Origin: Janthinobacterium sp. 61
GTDB taxonomy: Bacteria > Pseudomonadota > Gammaproteobacteria > Burkholderiales > Burkholderiaceae_D
Direction of reading: 5' to 3'
Length of the DNA stretch: 64,000 bases
NCBI RefSeq assembly: GCF_002846335.1
Contig: NZ_PJMQ01000001.1
Location: forward strand, 1,860,001-1,924,000
The position numbers and the translations under genes were made by a program. Below the pieces are notes generated by a model that saw nothing but the letters and a program-made list of their open reading frames with translations, was not told the origin of the DNA and did not search any database. How positions within the stretch are numbered: the first letter of the stretch is position 1; each line of letters opens with the position of its first letter. Shown here piece after piece: positions 18,472-26,692 of this stretch.

Positions 18472-19047
18472 ATGGCCATCATGACACCATTTCCCAAGAT
18501 ACGCGGCGCCGCAGCGGCAGCCGCCTTGACTCTCTGCACCGGCGCCTCGGCGCAAGCGCCCATGCCCAAGCTCGCGGGCGAGTACAACTTGCTCTCCTCG
18601 ACGACCGTGCCGCCCAGTACCTGGGGCTATTCCAAGGCCCGTGTTTCAATCAAGCAGCTCGACGACCGTCACCTGCTGATCCTGCTCGCCTGCGAATGGA
18701 AACGCGAACCGAAGGCCGTCTGCGGCGATTACTTCTATGCCCAGTGGCGCGACGAGGGCCTGTACCTGCAGGATATGAACACCTTCGCCATGCGCCTGTA
18801 TTTCGATCCCGCCTCGCGCAAGCTCACCATCATTTCGCGCGGCGCCGACGCCAAGCAGAGCGTGCGGCACGAGGTCTTCGGCACGACGACCGCGCCGCTG
18901 GTCGACACAGCCCTCGTGCGGCGCATGAAGCGCGAGCAATCGAATGCCGACAGCAAGGAAAACCGGCGCGTGTTCGGGCCCCACACGAAGTGGGACTACC
19001 AGGAAAACCGCATCGAATTCCAGCGCCAGGACTTGACGGCTCCATGA
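18472..19047 (+). CDS. Secreted hypothetical protein
   Basis: 191 aa from the ATG at 18472 (in-frame ATGs at 18439 and 18481 are alternatives; none has a convincing ribosome site). A Sec signal ends GASAQAP. The mature part is a small beta-rich domain (LAGEYNLLSSTTVPPSTWGY, then CEWKREPKAVCGDYFYAQWR) with two cysteines that could pair in the periplasm. I recognise no family. Its stop overlaps the next gene's start (ATGA), so the two form an operon. A TATAAT hexamer lies at 18450-18455. Confidence 0.6.
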   Translation: MAIMTPFPKIRGAAAAAALTLCTGASAQAPMPKLAGEYNLLSSTTVPPSTWGYSKARVSIKQLDDRHLLILLACEWKREPKAVCGDYFYAQWRDEGLYLQDMNTFAMRLYFDPASRKLTIISRGADAKQSVRHEVFGTTTAPLVDTALVRRMKREQSNADSKENRRVFGPHTKWDYQENRIEFQRQDLTAP

Positions 19048-19781
19048 TGTCGCGTCTGATCCAGCCCATGCGGCGCCAGCTGCTGCGCCTTGCCGGCACC
19101 TTGCTGTGCTCTCCCATGCTTGCGCGTGCGGCCGATGACGGCCTGCCCGTCGCCGTGCGCCAGCGCATCCTGTCCACCCTCGACTCTCCGCTGCCCAAGG
19201 TGCTCAATGTGCACCATCTGGCGCTGATACGGCGCTTCAACATCGGCTGGTCGCCCGTGGAAAGCGGCGCGCCCATGCTCAATCCGGCCTACCCGCTGGG
19301 CAAAGGCGATACCCTGGCGCTGGCCATGCAAGCCATCGCCAGCAAGGATGCAGCGCTGGCCGCGCAGCGCCTGATGGAAGCGTCGCAAATGCTGCCCCAC
19401 TTCGTGCACATGGCCGACCTGAAACCGGGCAGCTATGCCAACGGCAAGGCGCCCTTCGTCCTGACCGGACAACATGTGACATTGCTGCGGCAGCAGTCAT
19501 GGATGTCGCTGGAAATGCTGGGCATGGGCGCGGCCGAGGATTACCTGGCCGAGGGCTACTGGCCCACCCCGTCCGTCGACGGCAAGCGCCCGTATGGCGA
19601 CTTCACGAATTACCCGGTCGAGATGGCGCAAGCGCTGGGCCTGCCCGTGCGCCAGCAAGCGGACGGCAACCTGGCCATCACGCCCGCGCTCCGGACGGAG
19701 CTGAAGGTGCTGCACCAGCAAACCATGCCTGCACTGCAAGTGTTCGTGCGGCAGGCGGGGTTGAGGCGCAATACGCTCTAA
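19044..19781 (+). CDS. Putative Tat- or Sec-exported hypothetical protein
   Basis: 245 aa. Begins at the ATG overlapping the previous stop. The N-terminus MRRQLLRLAGTLLCSPMLARA carries a twin arginine followed by a hydrophobic stretch, a possible Tat signal with an AxA-type cleavage site. The rest is mostly helical with a conserved-looking segment VLNVHHLALIRRFNIGWSP. No known domain is recognised. It is probably co-expressed with the upstream secreted protein. Confidence 0.6.
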   Translation: MMSRLIQPMRRQLLRLAGTLLCSPMLARAADDGLPVAVRQRILSTLDSPLPKVLNVHHLALIRRFNIGWSPVESGAPMLNPAYPLGKGDTLALAMQAIASKDAALAAQRLMEASQMLPHFVHMADLKPGSYANGKAPFVLTGQHVTLLRQQSWMSLEMLGMGAAEDYLAEGYWPTPSVDGKRPYGDFTNYPVEMAQALGLPVRQQADGNLAITPALRTELKVLHQQTMPALQVFVRQAGLRRNTL

Positions 19782-19785
19782 GCGT

Positions 19786-19808
19786 GCCGGGCCGGATTGC
19801 CCGGCTTT
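19786..19808. terminator. Hairpin between convergent genes
   Basis: GCCGGGC (19786-19792) and GCCCGGC (19799-19805) form a 7-bp GC stem with a 6-nt loop, followed by TTT. It sits between a rightward gene ending at 19781 and a leftward gene ending at 19807, so it is plausibly a short terminator for the rightward pair. Confidence 0.45.
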
Positions 19809-21348
19809 ACAGGGAATCGAGCCTGGCCAGCATACTGGCCGCCTGCTGCCGGAAATCCGCTATCGTCGCCGCGTCCATTTTCTCCAGCTGGCGATACGCC
19901 ATGCCTATGCGGGGATTGCGTTCCAGGGTGTCCGCGTTGCGATGAAAAAAATCCCAGTACAGGGCATTGAAGGGGCAGGCACGCTCGCCGATGCGCGCCT
20001 TTTTATCGTAATGGCAGCCTTTGCAATAATCGCCCATGCGGTCGATATAGGCGGCGCTGGAGACATATGGCTTGGTGGCCAGCAAGCCGCCATCGGCGAA
20101 CTGGCTCATGCCGACGGTATTGGGCAACTCCACCCATTCGAAAGCATCGATATAAATACCCAGGTACCAGCCATGCACCCTGGCAGGATCCAGGCCGGCA
20201 AGCAGCGCGAAATTGCCGATCACCATCAGGCGCTGGATATGATGCGCGTGTGCCTGCTCCAGTGACTGGGTGATCGCCTGCGACAGGCAATGCATCTTCG
20301 TCTTGCCATCCCAGAACCACGAAGGCAGCGGGCGCGTGTGGCCAAAGAAGTTCTTCTCCGCATAGCCGGGCATATGCGCCCAGTAAACACCACGCACATA
20401 CTCGCGCCATCCGAGTATCTGGCGGATGAACCCCTCCACCGCAGCCAGGGGCGCATGGCCGGCGTGATAAGCCGATTGTGCCCTCGCGACGACTTCGCGC
20501 GGCTTGAGCATTTTCACGTTCAGCGCGAACGACAGCAAAGAATGAAACAAGCGCCATGCCTTGCTGCTCATCGCATCCTGGAAATCGCCAAAATGCGGCA
20601 ATGCATGGGCGATGAAGGCATCGAGCTGCTGCAGCGCTTCGTCCCGGTTCAGCGCCCATGGCAGCCGGTCGGCCTGGGGAGCGCCAAAGCTTTTCACGCC
20701 TGCGGCGACGATGGATTGCCATAATTGCCCATGATCGTGCAGCGTGCGCGGGTCTTGCGGCTCGGCGGGCGTACCGCGCCAGGGCTTGCGGTTATCGTGA
20801 TCGAAGTTCCATTGGCCGCCCACGGGTTTTTTCGCGTCTTCCATCAGCACCTGATGCGTGCTGCGCATCTGGCGATAGAAAAACTCCATCAGCCATTGCT
20901 TGCGTCCGGCAAAAATATCGGCCACCTCGTTGCGGGCCGTATAGAAATGGTCGCTGTCGACCATCAGCCAGGGGATGGTCGAGCGTCGTCCCGCCTGGTA
21001 GAGCTGCTGGTCAAGGCGCCATTCGTCCGGTGCCTGGTATTCGAAGGCGCCGGCGTCATAACGGGTAATCAGCGCTTCGATATTCTCCGGTATCGAGCGC
21101 GTGCTTGCCGCCTCGTCGATGGCGATGTAATGGACTGTGTGGCCGAGCTGGCGCAGCTGGCGCGCCAACTCCCGCATGGCTGCGAAGATCGCCAGGATTT
21201 TCTGCGCATGATGCAGCACGTAATCCGTTTCTTGCCGCACTTCCATCAGGACATAGATGGTGGCGTCATCGACTTCGGTGAACCAGCGATGCTGCGCATT
21301 GAGCTGGTCGCCGAGTATCAGGCGCAGTGTGGGCTTGTGTGAGGTCAT
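19807..21348 (-). CDS. FeS-BCP family photolyase/cryptochrome ((6-4) photolyase-like)
   Basis: 513 aa. Opens LRLILGDQLNAQHRWFTEVD, the start of the deoxyribodipyrimidine-photolyase-related family. Four cysteines, at residues 354, 442, 445 and 458, sit in KMHCLSQ and DYCKGCHYDKKARIGERACP. They match the [4Fe-4S] ligands of Agrobacterium PhrB with a constant offset of four. AHHIQRLMVIGNFALL and VEWVELPN-like segments form the FAD pocket. Such proteins repair (6-4) photoproducts with blue light and use a lumazine antenna. It stands alone here, far from the light island at 46-62 kb, but could belong to the same response. Confidence 0.9.
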   Translation of the reverse strand: MTSHKPTLRLILGDQLNAQHRWFTEVDDATIYVLMEVRQETDYVLHHAQKILAIFAAMRELARQLRQLGHTVHYIAIDEAASTRSIPENIEALITRYDAGAFEYQAPDEWRLDQQLYQAGRRSTIPWLMVDSDHFYTARNEVADIFAGRKQWLMEFFYRQMRSTHQVLMEDAKKPVGGQWNFDHDNRKPWRGTPAEPQDPRTLHDHGQLWQSIVAAGVKSFGAPQADRLPWALNRDEALQQLDAFIAHALPHFGDFQDAMSSKAWRLFHSLLSFALNVKMLKPREVVARAQSAYHAGHAPLAAVEGFIRQILGWREYVRGVYWAHMPGYAEKNFFGHTRPLPSWFWDGKTKMHCLSQAITQSLEQAHAHHIQRLMVIGNFALLAGLDPARVHGWYLGIYIDAFEWVELPNTVGMSQFADGGLLATKPYVSSAAYIDRMGDYCKGCHYDKKARIGERACPFNALYWDFFHRNADTLERNPRIGMAYRQLEKMDAATIADFRQQAASMLARLDSL

Positions 21349-21390
21349 GATTATTCTTTGCGATGGTTGAATTTGCCATGGCGGCGGCGC

Positions 21391-23862
21391 CTACCCTTGC
21401 GGCACCGGGACCGGCACCGGCGCCGGAGCGGGTTGCGGTGCCGGGGATGGCGCCGGCTCCTGCACCGCCTTGCCATGCGACTCCTGTCCACCCTCGCCTT
21501 CGGCCGGCATGGCCAGCGGCGCTGGCGGCGCGCCTTCCTGCAGCAAGTTGCCCGGCTCTTCCACCGGCTCATCCTGTGGCTCCTCGACCACTTCCACATG
21601 GCGTAGCGGCGGTGGCGGCTTGCCGCCGGGGAAGATGGCGTCGCGCGACAGCTTGCCCGTATCGAGCGCCGTCTTGAAGAAGTCGCCCACCACCAGCACG
21701 GCGTTGTGGCCGCCCTGGCCCCAGTAATTGCTGCGCATGGTGACCCTGGCGTCATTGAAACCTACCCAGGCCCCGCCCACCAGTTCCGGATGCATCAGGA
21801 TAAACCAGCCATCCGCATTGTTTTGCGTGGTGCCGCTCTTGCCAGCCACGTCGGAGCGGATGCCGAAGCGGCTGCGGATGGCCGTGCCCGTGCCGCGGTC
21901 GATCACGCCGCGCATCATGTCCGTCAGGGTGGCGGCCGATGCCGCCTGCATGGCGCGCGTGGGCTTGTCTTCGCCAAAACGGGCGATGACCGTCCCTTCG
22001 CGGTCTGTGATGTGCGTCACGACGAACGGCAGTCGCGCCTCGCCCTGGGCCGCGATGCTGGCGTAGGCGTTGACCATTTCCAGCAAGGTGACGGGACTGG
22101 TGCCCAGCGCCAGCGACGGCACTTTTTCCAGCTTGCTGTCGCGGATGCCCAGTGCGCGCGCCAGCTTGATGATAGGCGGCAAGCCGACATCCTGCATCAC
22201 TTGCGCCGTGATGGTGTTTTTCGAGTAGACGAGACCGTCTCGCATGGTCATGTCGCGCCCCGTGGTGCCGCTCATGTCCGTGGGTCGCCATATCGTGCCG
22301 TCGGATGCCTTGATATCCATCACGGCATCGCGGTAGACGTGTTCGGGACTGAGGCCCTTTTCCAGCGCCGCGCCATACACGATAGGTTTAAAAGTGGAAC
22401 CGGGCTGGCGTGCCGCCTGCGACACATGGTCGAATTGTTCGCGCGCAAAGTCGCGGCTGCCTACCCAGGCGCGCACGGCGCCCGTGGCCGGGTCCATGGC
22501 CGCAAAGCCCGCTTCCAGGCGCGTCTTCGACTTGCGCAGGGCCGCCATGAAGGCGCGGTCGCCTTTCAGCTGCGCCAGCGCTGCCTCTGGCGTGCCGCCG
22601 GCGGCCGTCAGCTTGCGGTAGTCGCCCGACTCGCGCACGAAGGCGTCCAGCAGGGCCGGATGCGATTTCCAGAAGTAATCGAACGGCACGCTGCCGCCCT
22701 GCATGCCCGCATACATTCCCGTCGAGGTAGACGACGGCACCCCGGCGCGGCTCCATTCCACGTCGGCAATGGCCTGCAAGGCGTTCGCCTGGCGCTCGAC
22801 GGCGCGCTCGGCCGCCTGCTGCAAATCATGGTCGAGCGTGGTGTGCACCACCAGGCCATCGCGCTCCAGGTTGTAATCGTTCTCGTCAGCCCAGTCGATC
22901 AGCCACTTGCGCACATAGGCCGTGAAGTGGCTGTCCGACTGCGCCCGCTCGCTCTGGCGTTCGAAATGCAGGCGCAGCGGACGCTTGATCAACTGCTGGT
23001 AACGCGCTTCGTTGATAACATCATGTTTGCGCATCTGGCCCAGCACCACATTGCGCCGCTGCAGGGAACGCTCGGGATTGCCGACGGGATTGTAGTAATT
23101 CGTGCCCTTGAGCATGCCAACCAGGGTGGCGCTTTCCAGGATGTCGAGGCGCGACGCGGGCTTGTCGAAATACGTACGGGCCGCCATTTCGATGCCGTAG
23201 GTGTTGTACAGAAAAGGTACCGTGTTCAGGTAGGCTTCCAGGATTTCCGTCTTGCTGTAGGTGGCCTCGATCTTCAGGGCCGTGATCAGCTCCTTCAGCT
23301 TGCGGTTCAGGTTGCGCGAGCGGCCAATTTCCTCGGGGAACATATTGCGCGCCAGCTGCTGCGTGATGGTGGAACCGCCCTGGGGGTTGCCCCCGGCCGT
23401 GTGCAGGATGGCGCCGGCAGTTCGCGTGAAGTCGATGCCGTGGTGTTCGTAGAAACGGTGGTCTTCCGTCGAGATCAATGCGCTGATCACGTTCGGCGAA
23501 ATCTGCTTCAAGGTGACCCGCTCCTGCAAGCCCTGGTCGAAACGGACCAATTCCTTGCCATCGGCGCTGACCATGGTGCTCGGTGCGGCCGCGCGCGCCT
23601 GGCGCAAGTCGTGGATGCTGGGCGTCAAGGGGATCAGCAGCAGCATGTACAGCGTCACCATGCCCAGCACGGCCAGGAAAGACCATAGTCCCAGCACCAG
23701 CGCGCGTCGCACGGGCGGCAAGGTCATCAAGTGCGCGTGGCCGCGCCGGTACAGCGCCACCGCCTTGACCCACGCCAGCCCCGCCACGCGAACGACCTGC
23801 GCGCGCGCCTGTATCAATGCCTGCCGTGCTTTTTCCTGAAACTGCTCCATGCCTGATGCCAT
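21391..23862 (-). CDS. mrcA: Class A penicillin-binding protein 1A (bifunctional transglycosylase/transpeptidase)
   Basis: 823 aa. A single N-terminal membrane anchor (about 53-78) precedes the GT51 glycosyltransferase domain, with catalytic Glu133 in EDHRFYEHHGID and GGSTITQQLARN at 161-172. The transpeptidase domain carries SxxK at Ser489 (GSTFKP), a SKN motif about 80 residues later and KSGTT near residue 690. A Pro/Glu-rich tail (PAPSPAPQPAPAP type) ends the protein. It polymerises and cross-links peptidoglycan in the periplasm. No operon partner is evident. Confidence 0.92.
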   Translation of the reverse strand: MASGMEQFQEKARQALIQARAQVVRVAGLAWVKAVALYRRGHAHLMTLPPVRRALVLGLWSFLAVLGMVTLYMLLLIPLTPSIHDLRQARAAAPSTMVSADGKELVRFDQGLQERVTLKQISPNVISALISTEDHRFYEHHGIDFTRTAGAILHTAGGNPQGGSTITQQLARNMFPEEIGRSRNLNRKLKELITALKIEATYSKTEILEAYLNTVPFLYNTYGIEMAARTYFDKPASRLDILESATLVGMLKGTNYYNPVGNPERSLQRRNVVLGQMRKHDVINEARYQQLIKRPLRLHFERQSERAQSDSHFTAYVRKWLIDWADENDYNLERDGLVVHTTLDHDLQQAAERAVERQANALQAIADVEWSRAGVPSSTSTGMYAGMQGGSVPFDYFWKSHPALLDAFVRESGDYRKLTAAGGTPEAALAQLKGDRAFMAALRKSKTRLEAGFAAMDPATGAVRAWVGSRDFAREQFDHVSQAARQPGSTFKPIVYGAALEKGLSPEHVYRDAVMDIKASDGTIWRPTDMSGTTGRDMTMRDGLVYSKNTITAQVMQDVGLPPIIKLARALGIRDSKLEKVPSLALGTSPVTLLEMVNAYASIAAQGEARLPFVVTHITDREGTVIARFGEDKPTRAMQAASAATLTDMMRGVIDRGTGTAIRSRFGIRSDVAGKSGTTQNNADGWFILMHPELVGGAWVGFNDARVTMRSNYWGQGGHNAVLVVGDFFKTALDTGKLSRDAIFPGGKPPPPLRHVEVVEEPQDEPVEEPGNLLQEGAPPAPLAMPAEGEGGQESHGKAVQEPAPSPAPQPAPAPVPVPVPQG

Positions 23863-24039
23863 GCTTGTAACCTTGTCTGATGCCGGATGATCCGTTTCAG
23901 CAAGTATATAGGGCGGGCAATGTGGCGGGATGGAAATAAGTAAGCGGAAGTACGGAAGATGTCAGGATTATTGCCCATCCGTACAACAAGCAGTTATTAT
24001 CGGGAGGCAACCCAGCCACACTCAATGAAGGACGAAGCG

Positions 24040-24165
24040 ATGCCAACTCTGTCTGCACGCCAGCAACTGCAAGCCATCTTCCTTGCCTCCTGCGGCTTTG
24101 CCGTGTTTTGTTTTGGTATCCGGCTCGGTTATCAACTGGCCCATCGGCTTCTCTCGGGGGCCTAA
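24040..24165 (+). CDS. Small predicted membrane protein (41 aa)
   Basis: The ATG at 24040 has AAGGACG at suitable distance. The product is a polar N-terminus (MPTLSARQQLQ) then one hydrophobic segment, AIFLASCGFAVFCFGIRLGY. This looks like a single-pass membrane protein. Its end overlaps the convergent 131-aa gene by 4 bp. No homology can be claimed, and a chance ORF is possible. Confidence 0.4.
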   Translation: MPTLSARQQLQAIFLASCGFAVFCFGIRLGYQLAHRLLSGA

Positions 24166-24557
24166 GCGAGACAGGCATCGAGCCGCGCCAAGGTGATGCC
24201 CACGTGCTCGCCCACGCAGCGTGCGTCCCGCGTATAAAAAGCATCTTCCACTAGCAGCAGGCCGCAGTCGCACACGACGGGGTCGACGCTGATCACCTCG
24301 CCCAGCGCCAGGTAGCGCCAGCCTTCGAGCCGCAGCAGGCGCTTTTCGCGGCCAGGATTGGCGCTGAAAATGCCGTCCCAGTCATCGCGCTCGCTGGCCA
24401 TGGGCCACAGTTCGGCCTGGAACTGCGTGCCGGCGGCCATTTGCCCGCCGCCGAACTCGTCCATCACGTGCAGGCGCTGGCCGCCCACCTCGATCACGGC
24501 TTCCAGATAGTCGCCCTCGGTCACAATGAAGGTGGCGGCAACGATGCTGGCCGTCAC
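24162..24557 (-). CDS. Hypothetical protein coupled to the OXA beta-lactamase gene
   Basis: 131 aa. The start overlaps the blaOXA stop by 4 bp (ATGA), indicating translational coupling. The sequence is acidic and beta-rich, with an N-terminal IVAATFIVTEGDYLEAVIEV and a CDCGLLLVEDAFY segment. It has no signal peptide or transmembrane helix, so it is probably cytoplasmic. I recognise no family. Its persistent coupling to a periplasmic resistance enzyme is not explained. Confidence 0.65.
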   Translation of the reverse strand: MTASIVAATFIVTEGDYLEAVIEVGGQRLHVMDEFGGGQMAAGTQFQAELWPMASERDDWDGIFSANPGREKRLLRLEGWRYLALGEVISVDPVVCDCGLLLVEDAFYTRDARCVGEHVGITLARLDACLA

Positions 24558-25372
24558 TTCTGCGCCTGCTCCAACAGGGCCGGCAACTCTTTCAGCATGG
24601 CGTCGCGCGTGCGCAGTCCCGCCGATGGCAGGCCTTTCTGCTCGTCCTGCACCAGGCGCGCGAAGACGATGCTGCGCTCGCCCTTGCTGGCCCAGCCCAC
24701 GAACCAGCCATAGCCATGCGCTTCGTCAAAGCTGCCGTCGGCCTTGCGCGGGAAGGCCGCACCCGTCTTGCCATGCACTTGCCAGCCGCCCACGTCTGCC
24801 AGGCGCGTCAGGCGCTGCGTTTCCTGCATCGCCTGCTTGCTCACGGGCAACTGGTAATTGACCAGCTTGCGCAAGAAACCCAGCTGTTCCAATGGTGAAA
24901 TTTTCAGCGAAGAGCTGATCCACGAGCGCTCCAGGCTATTGTCCTTGCCCGGGTCGCCCGAGACGTCCGCATTGCCATAGCGCAAAGCCCTGGTGTATTT
25001 CTGGAAGCGCTCGGCGCCCAGCGCCTGCGTGATCTGCTGCGAATACCAGACGACGGAATACTGCATCCAGCGCGACGGGTCCGTATCCTGGCGCCACGCT
25101 TCACCGCCCCAGTCCACATAGCCCTGGCGGTATGGCAGGATGGGCTTGTGCTCATCCTTGAGGAAACCGGCGTCATAGCCCATCAGGCTGAGCGCGATCT
25201 TGAACGTGGAGGCAGGGGTAACGCGGTCGATGCAATTGCCTTCTTGCAGCAAGACGGCGCCCGTCCTGGCGTCGGCCATGGCGGTGCAGATGGTGGCGGC
25301 CTGGGCTTGCGAGACGGCCAGAGTGGCGCCTGTCAGGCCGAGGATGAACTGGAAAAATGCGCGATATTTCAT
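24554..25372 (-). CDS. Class D (OXA-type) beta-lactamase
   Basis: 272 aa from the ATG at 25372, which is preceded by GGAGG. A signal peptide ends SQAQA-ATIC. Class D motifs are all present: the active-site Ser55-Thr-Phe-Lys58 in PASTFK, Ser106-Val-Val, Tyr132-Gly-Asn, Trp151 in RSWIS, and Lys202-Thr-Gly. The enzyme would hydrolyse penicillins in the periplasm using a carboxylated lysine. The spectrum cannot be told from sequence. Base composition matches the neighbours and no integron or IS is nearby, so it looks chromosomal and intrinsic rather than acquired. Confidence 0.93.
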   Translation of the reverse strand: MKYRAFFQFILGLTGATLAVSQAQAATICTAMADARTGAVLLQEGNCIDRVTPASTFKIALSLMGYDAGFLKDEHKPILPYRQGYVDWGGEAWRQDTDPSRWMQYSVVWYSQQITQALGAERFQKYTRALRYGNADVSGDPGKDNSLERSWISSSLKISPLEQLGFLRKLVNYQLPVSKQAMQETQRLTRLADVGGWQVHGKTGAAFPRKADGSFDEAHGYGWFVGWASKGERSIVFARLVQDEQKGLPSAGLRTRDAMLKELPALLEQAQK

Positions 25373-25473
25373 GGGCCTCCGGGGTTGGGGGAGCAGAACA
25401 AAGCGAAATTGTACCGGGCAGCGCGGCGCGATGCCAGCGGCCATCGATCACCGTGGCCCTGTGACCCTGCAAA

Positions 25474-25641
25474 CTAGCGCCCTGCCGGCGCGCCCGGTTG
25501 GCGTTCCCGCTTCAGGTGCTCCTCTTCCAGCTCGTCCATGCCCAGCTTTTCCTCGTCGATCAGCGCATGGTCGCGCCGTTCGCGCTCGAGTTCCTCTTCC
25601 AGGCTGGCTTCGCCAGGCTCCTGCGTGATTTTCTCCGGCAT
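25474..25641 (-). CDS. Small highly charged protein (55 aa)
   Basis: The ATG at 25641 is preceded by GGAGGA about 7 nt upstream, a strong ribosome site. The product is rich in Glu, Arg and Lys (EEELERERRDHALIDEEKLG, then ELEEEHLKRERQPG) and should be a long helix or disordered. It lies 33 bp after folE2 on the same strand. Function unknown. The good ribosome site and strict codon bias argue it is translated. Confidence 0.6.
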   Translation of the reverse strand: MPEKITQEPGEASLEEELERERRDHALIDEEKLGMDELEEEHLKRERQPGAPAGR

Positions 25642-25674
25642 GCGGTCTTCCTCCACGGTGGTTGAGTGAAAAGC

Positions 25675-26586
25675 TCAGGCAAGCTGGCCCGCCTGTGCCA
25701 CGGCATCGTGCGGATGCAGGCTTTCCATATGCCGTACGGTAACACGCGCCTGCGCATAAGGTGGCGCAAGCGCCGCCTGCACGCGGCGGGCCGCGTCTTC
25801 CACATACATCAGATTAGCACCATTGAGGCGCGCGAACGCCTGCTCGTCGGCCCGTTTCACGGCCGTCTGCAGCGGCGTCGCCAGCGCTGCCTCTACAAGG
25901 TCGATCAGGGGAAACAGGTTCAGCTCCGCCTGTTCCGTCAATGGCACGGTGACCGTCGCCGTGCTGCGCTGGCTGTGCGGCGTGGCCAGGCTGGCGTGCT
26001 CCCGCAGCCAGGCGCGGGCGGCAGCGGCGTCGACGCTTCCTCTGCCGAACTGCGCAGCAAAGGCGTCGGCCAGCAACTGCCGCGCCAGCGCCGCCGAACA
26101 TGGACAGGTCGACGAATAGCCGATCTCCACCGTCAGGGACAGGGCAAAGCCCTGCGGGGAGCAACTGGACTGCAGACGCACGGGATACGATTTCCAGCCC
26201 GACAGTCCCGCCGTCAACAGCGCCGGCTGCCGCCGCAGCACGGGGAACGCCAGCGCCATGCGCGCCTGCGTGCTGCCGCAATCGGCGTGACTGTCCACCA
26301 TGCGCCGCAACACGGCGGCCAGCGCGCCTGCATCGAGCGGCTGCGCGGCGGCAAACGCATCGAGCAGCAGATACAGGCGTGACATGTGGATGCCCTTGAC
26401 GTGCGGGTCGGGCAAATCGACTTGCACGTCGGCCCAGGCATGCACTTGCTGCGCCTGCCCACCCTCCTCCAGCCACAGCGGCAAGGCGATGCCCTGCATG
26501 CCCACCCACTCCAGCGGCAAGGGGCTGCCCAGATGGGGGCCGGCCGCCACGTCGGGCAGGGGCGAGGAAAGGCAAGTGCGCTTCAT
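25675..26586 (-). CDS. folE2: GTP cyclohydrolase I, type IB (FolE2)
   Basis: 303 aa from the ATG at 26586, which has GGAG 8 nt upstream. KGIHMSRLYLLL near residue 65 and VEIGYSSTCPCSAALARQ (Cys161, Cys163) are diagnostic of FolE2. It catalyses the first step of tetrahydrofolate synthesis, GTP to dihydroneopterin triphosphate, without strict zinc need. FolE2 genes are often induced by zinc starvation through Zur. Here two palindromes of one type lie upstream and may be such operators. A type IA enzyme (folE) is encoded at 51104-51811. Confidence 0.92.
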   Translation of the reverse strand: MKRTCLSSPLPDVAAGPHLGSPLPLEWVGMQGIALPLWLEEGGQAQQVHAWADVQVDLPDPHVKGIHMSRLYLLLDAFAAAQPLDAGALAAVLRRMVDSHADCGSTQARMALAFPVLRRQPALLTAGLSGWKSYPVRLQSSCSPQGFALSLTVEIGYSSTCPCSAALARQLLADAFAAQFGRGSVDAAAARAWLREHASLATPHSQRSTATVTVPLTEQAELNLFPLIDLVEAALATPLQTAVKRADEQAFARLNGANLMYVEDAARRVQAALAPPYAQARVTVRHMESLHPHDAVAQAGQLA

Positions 26587-26597
26587 GGTGATGACTC

Positions 26598-26620
26598 CAT
26601 ATGCAAACAAGTTGCATATG
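26598..26620. promoter_or_regulatory. Perfect palindrome upstream of folE2 (operator candidate 1)
   Basis: A perfect inverted repeat: CATATGCAA (26598-26606), 5-nt spacer, TTGCATATG (26612-26620). Its edge is 11 nt before the folE2 start codon. The total length of 23 bp is that of a Zur box, but the bases differ from the usual GTTATA core. A second copy of the TGCAA-N5-TTGCA core lies 40 bp further upstream. Confidence 0.6.
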
Positions 26621-26641
26621 ATGCAGAAACTCACCCTCTTT

Positions 26642-26656
26642 TGCAAGTTAATTGCA
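26642..26656. promoter_or_regulatory. Palindrome upstream of folE2 (operator candidate 2)
   Basis: TGCAA-GTTAA-TTGCA, the same core and spacer length as the palindrome at 26598-26620, centred 40 bp away (about four helical turns). Both lie between alkB and folE2, consistent with cooperative binding of one dimeric regulator at the folE2 promoter. Confidence 0.5.
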
Positions 26657-26692
26657 TTACTGGGGCAGGTGCACGCACAGCCTGGCGCCAGC

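Noticed and set aside
21706..23688. 660-codon plus-strand frame opposite PBP1A
   Set aside because: Shadow of the PBP1A gene with no family features.
24554..25372. OXA gene as an acquired resistance cassette
   Set aside because: No attC site, integrase, IS or base-composition shift nearby; it looks like an intrinsic chromosomal gene.
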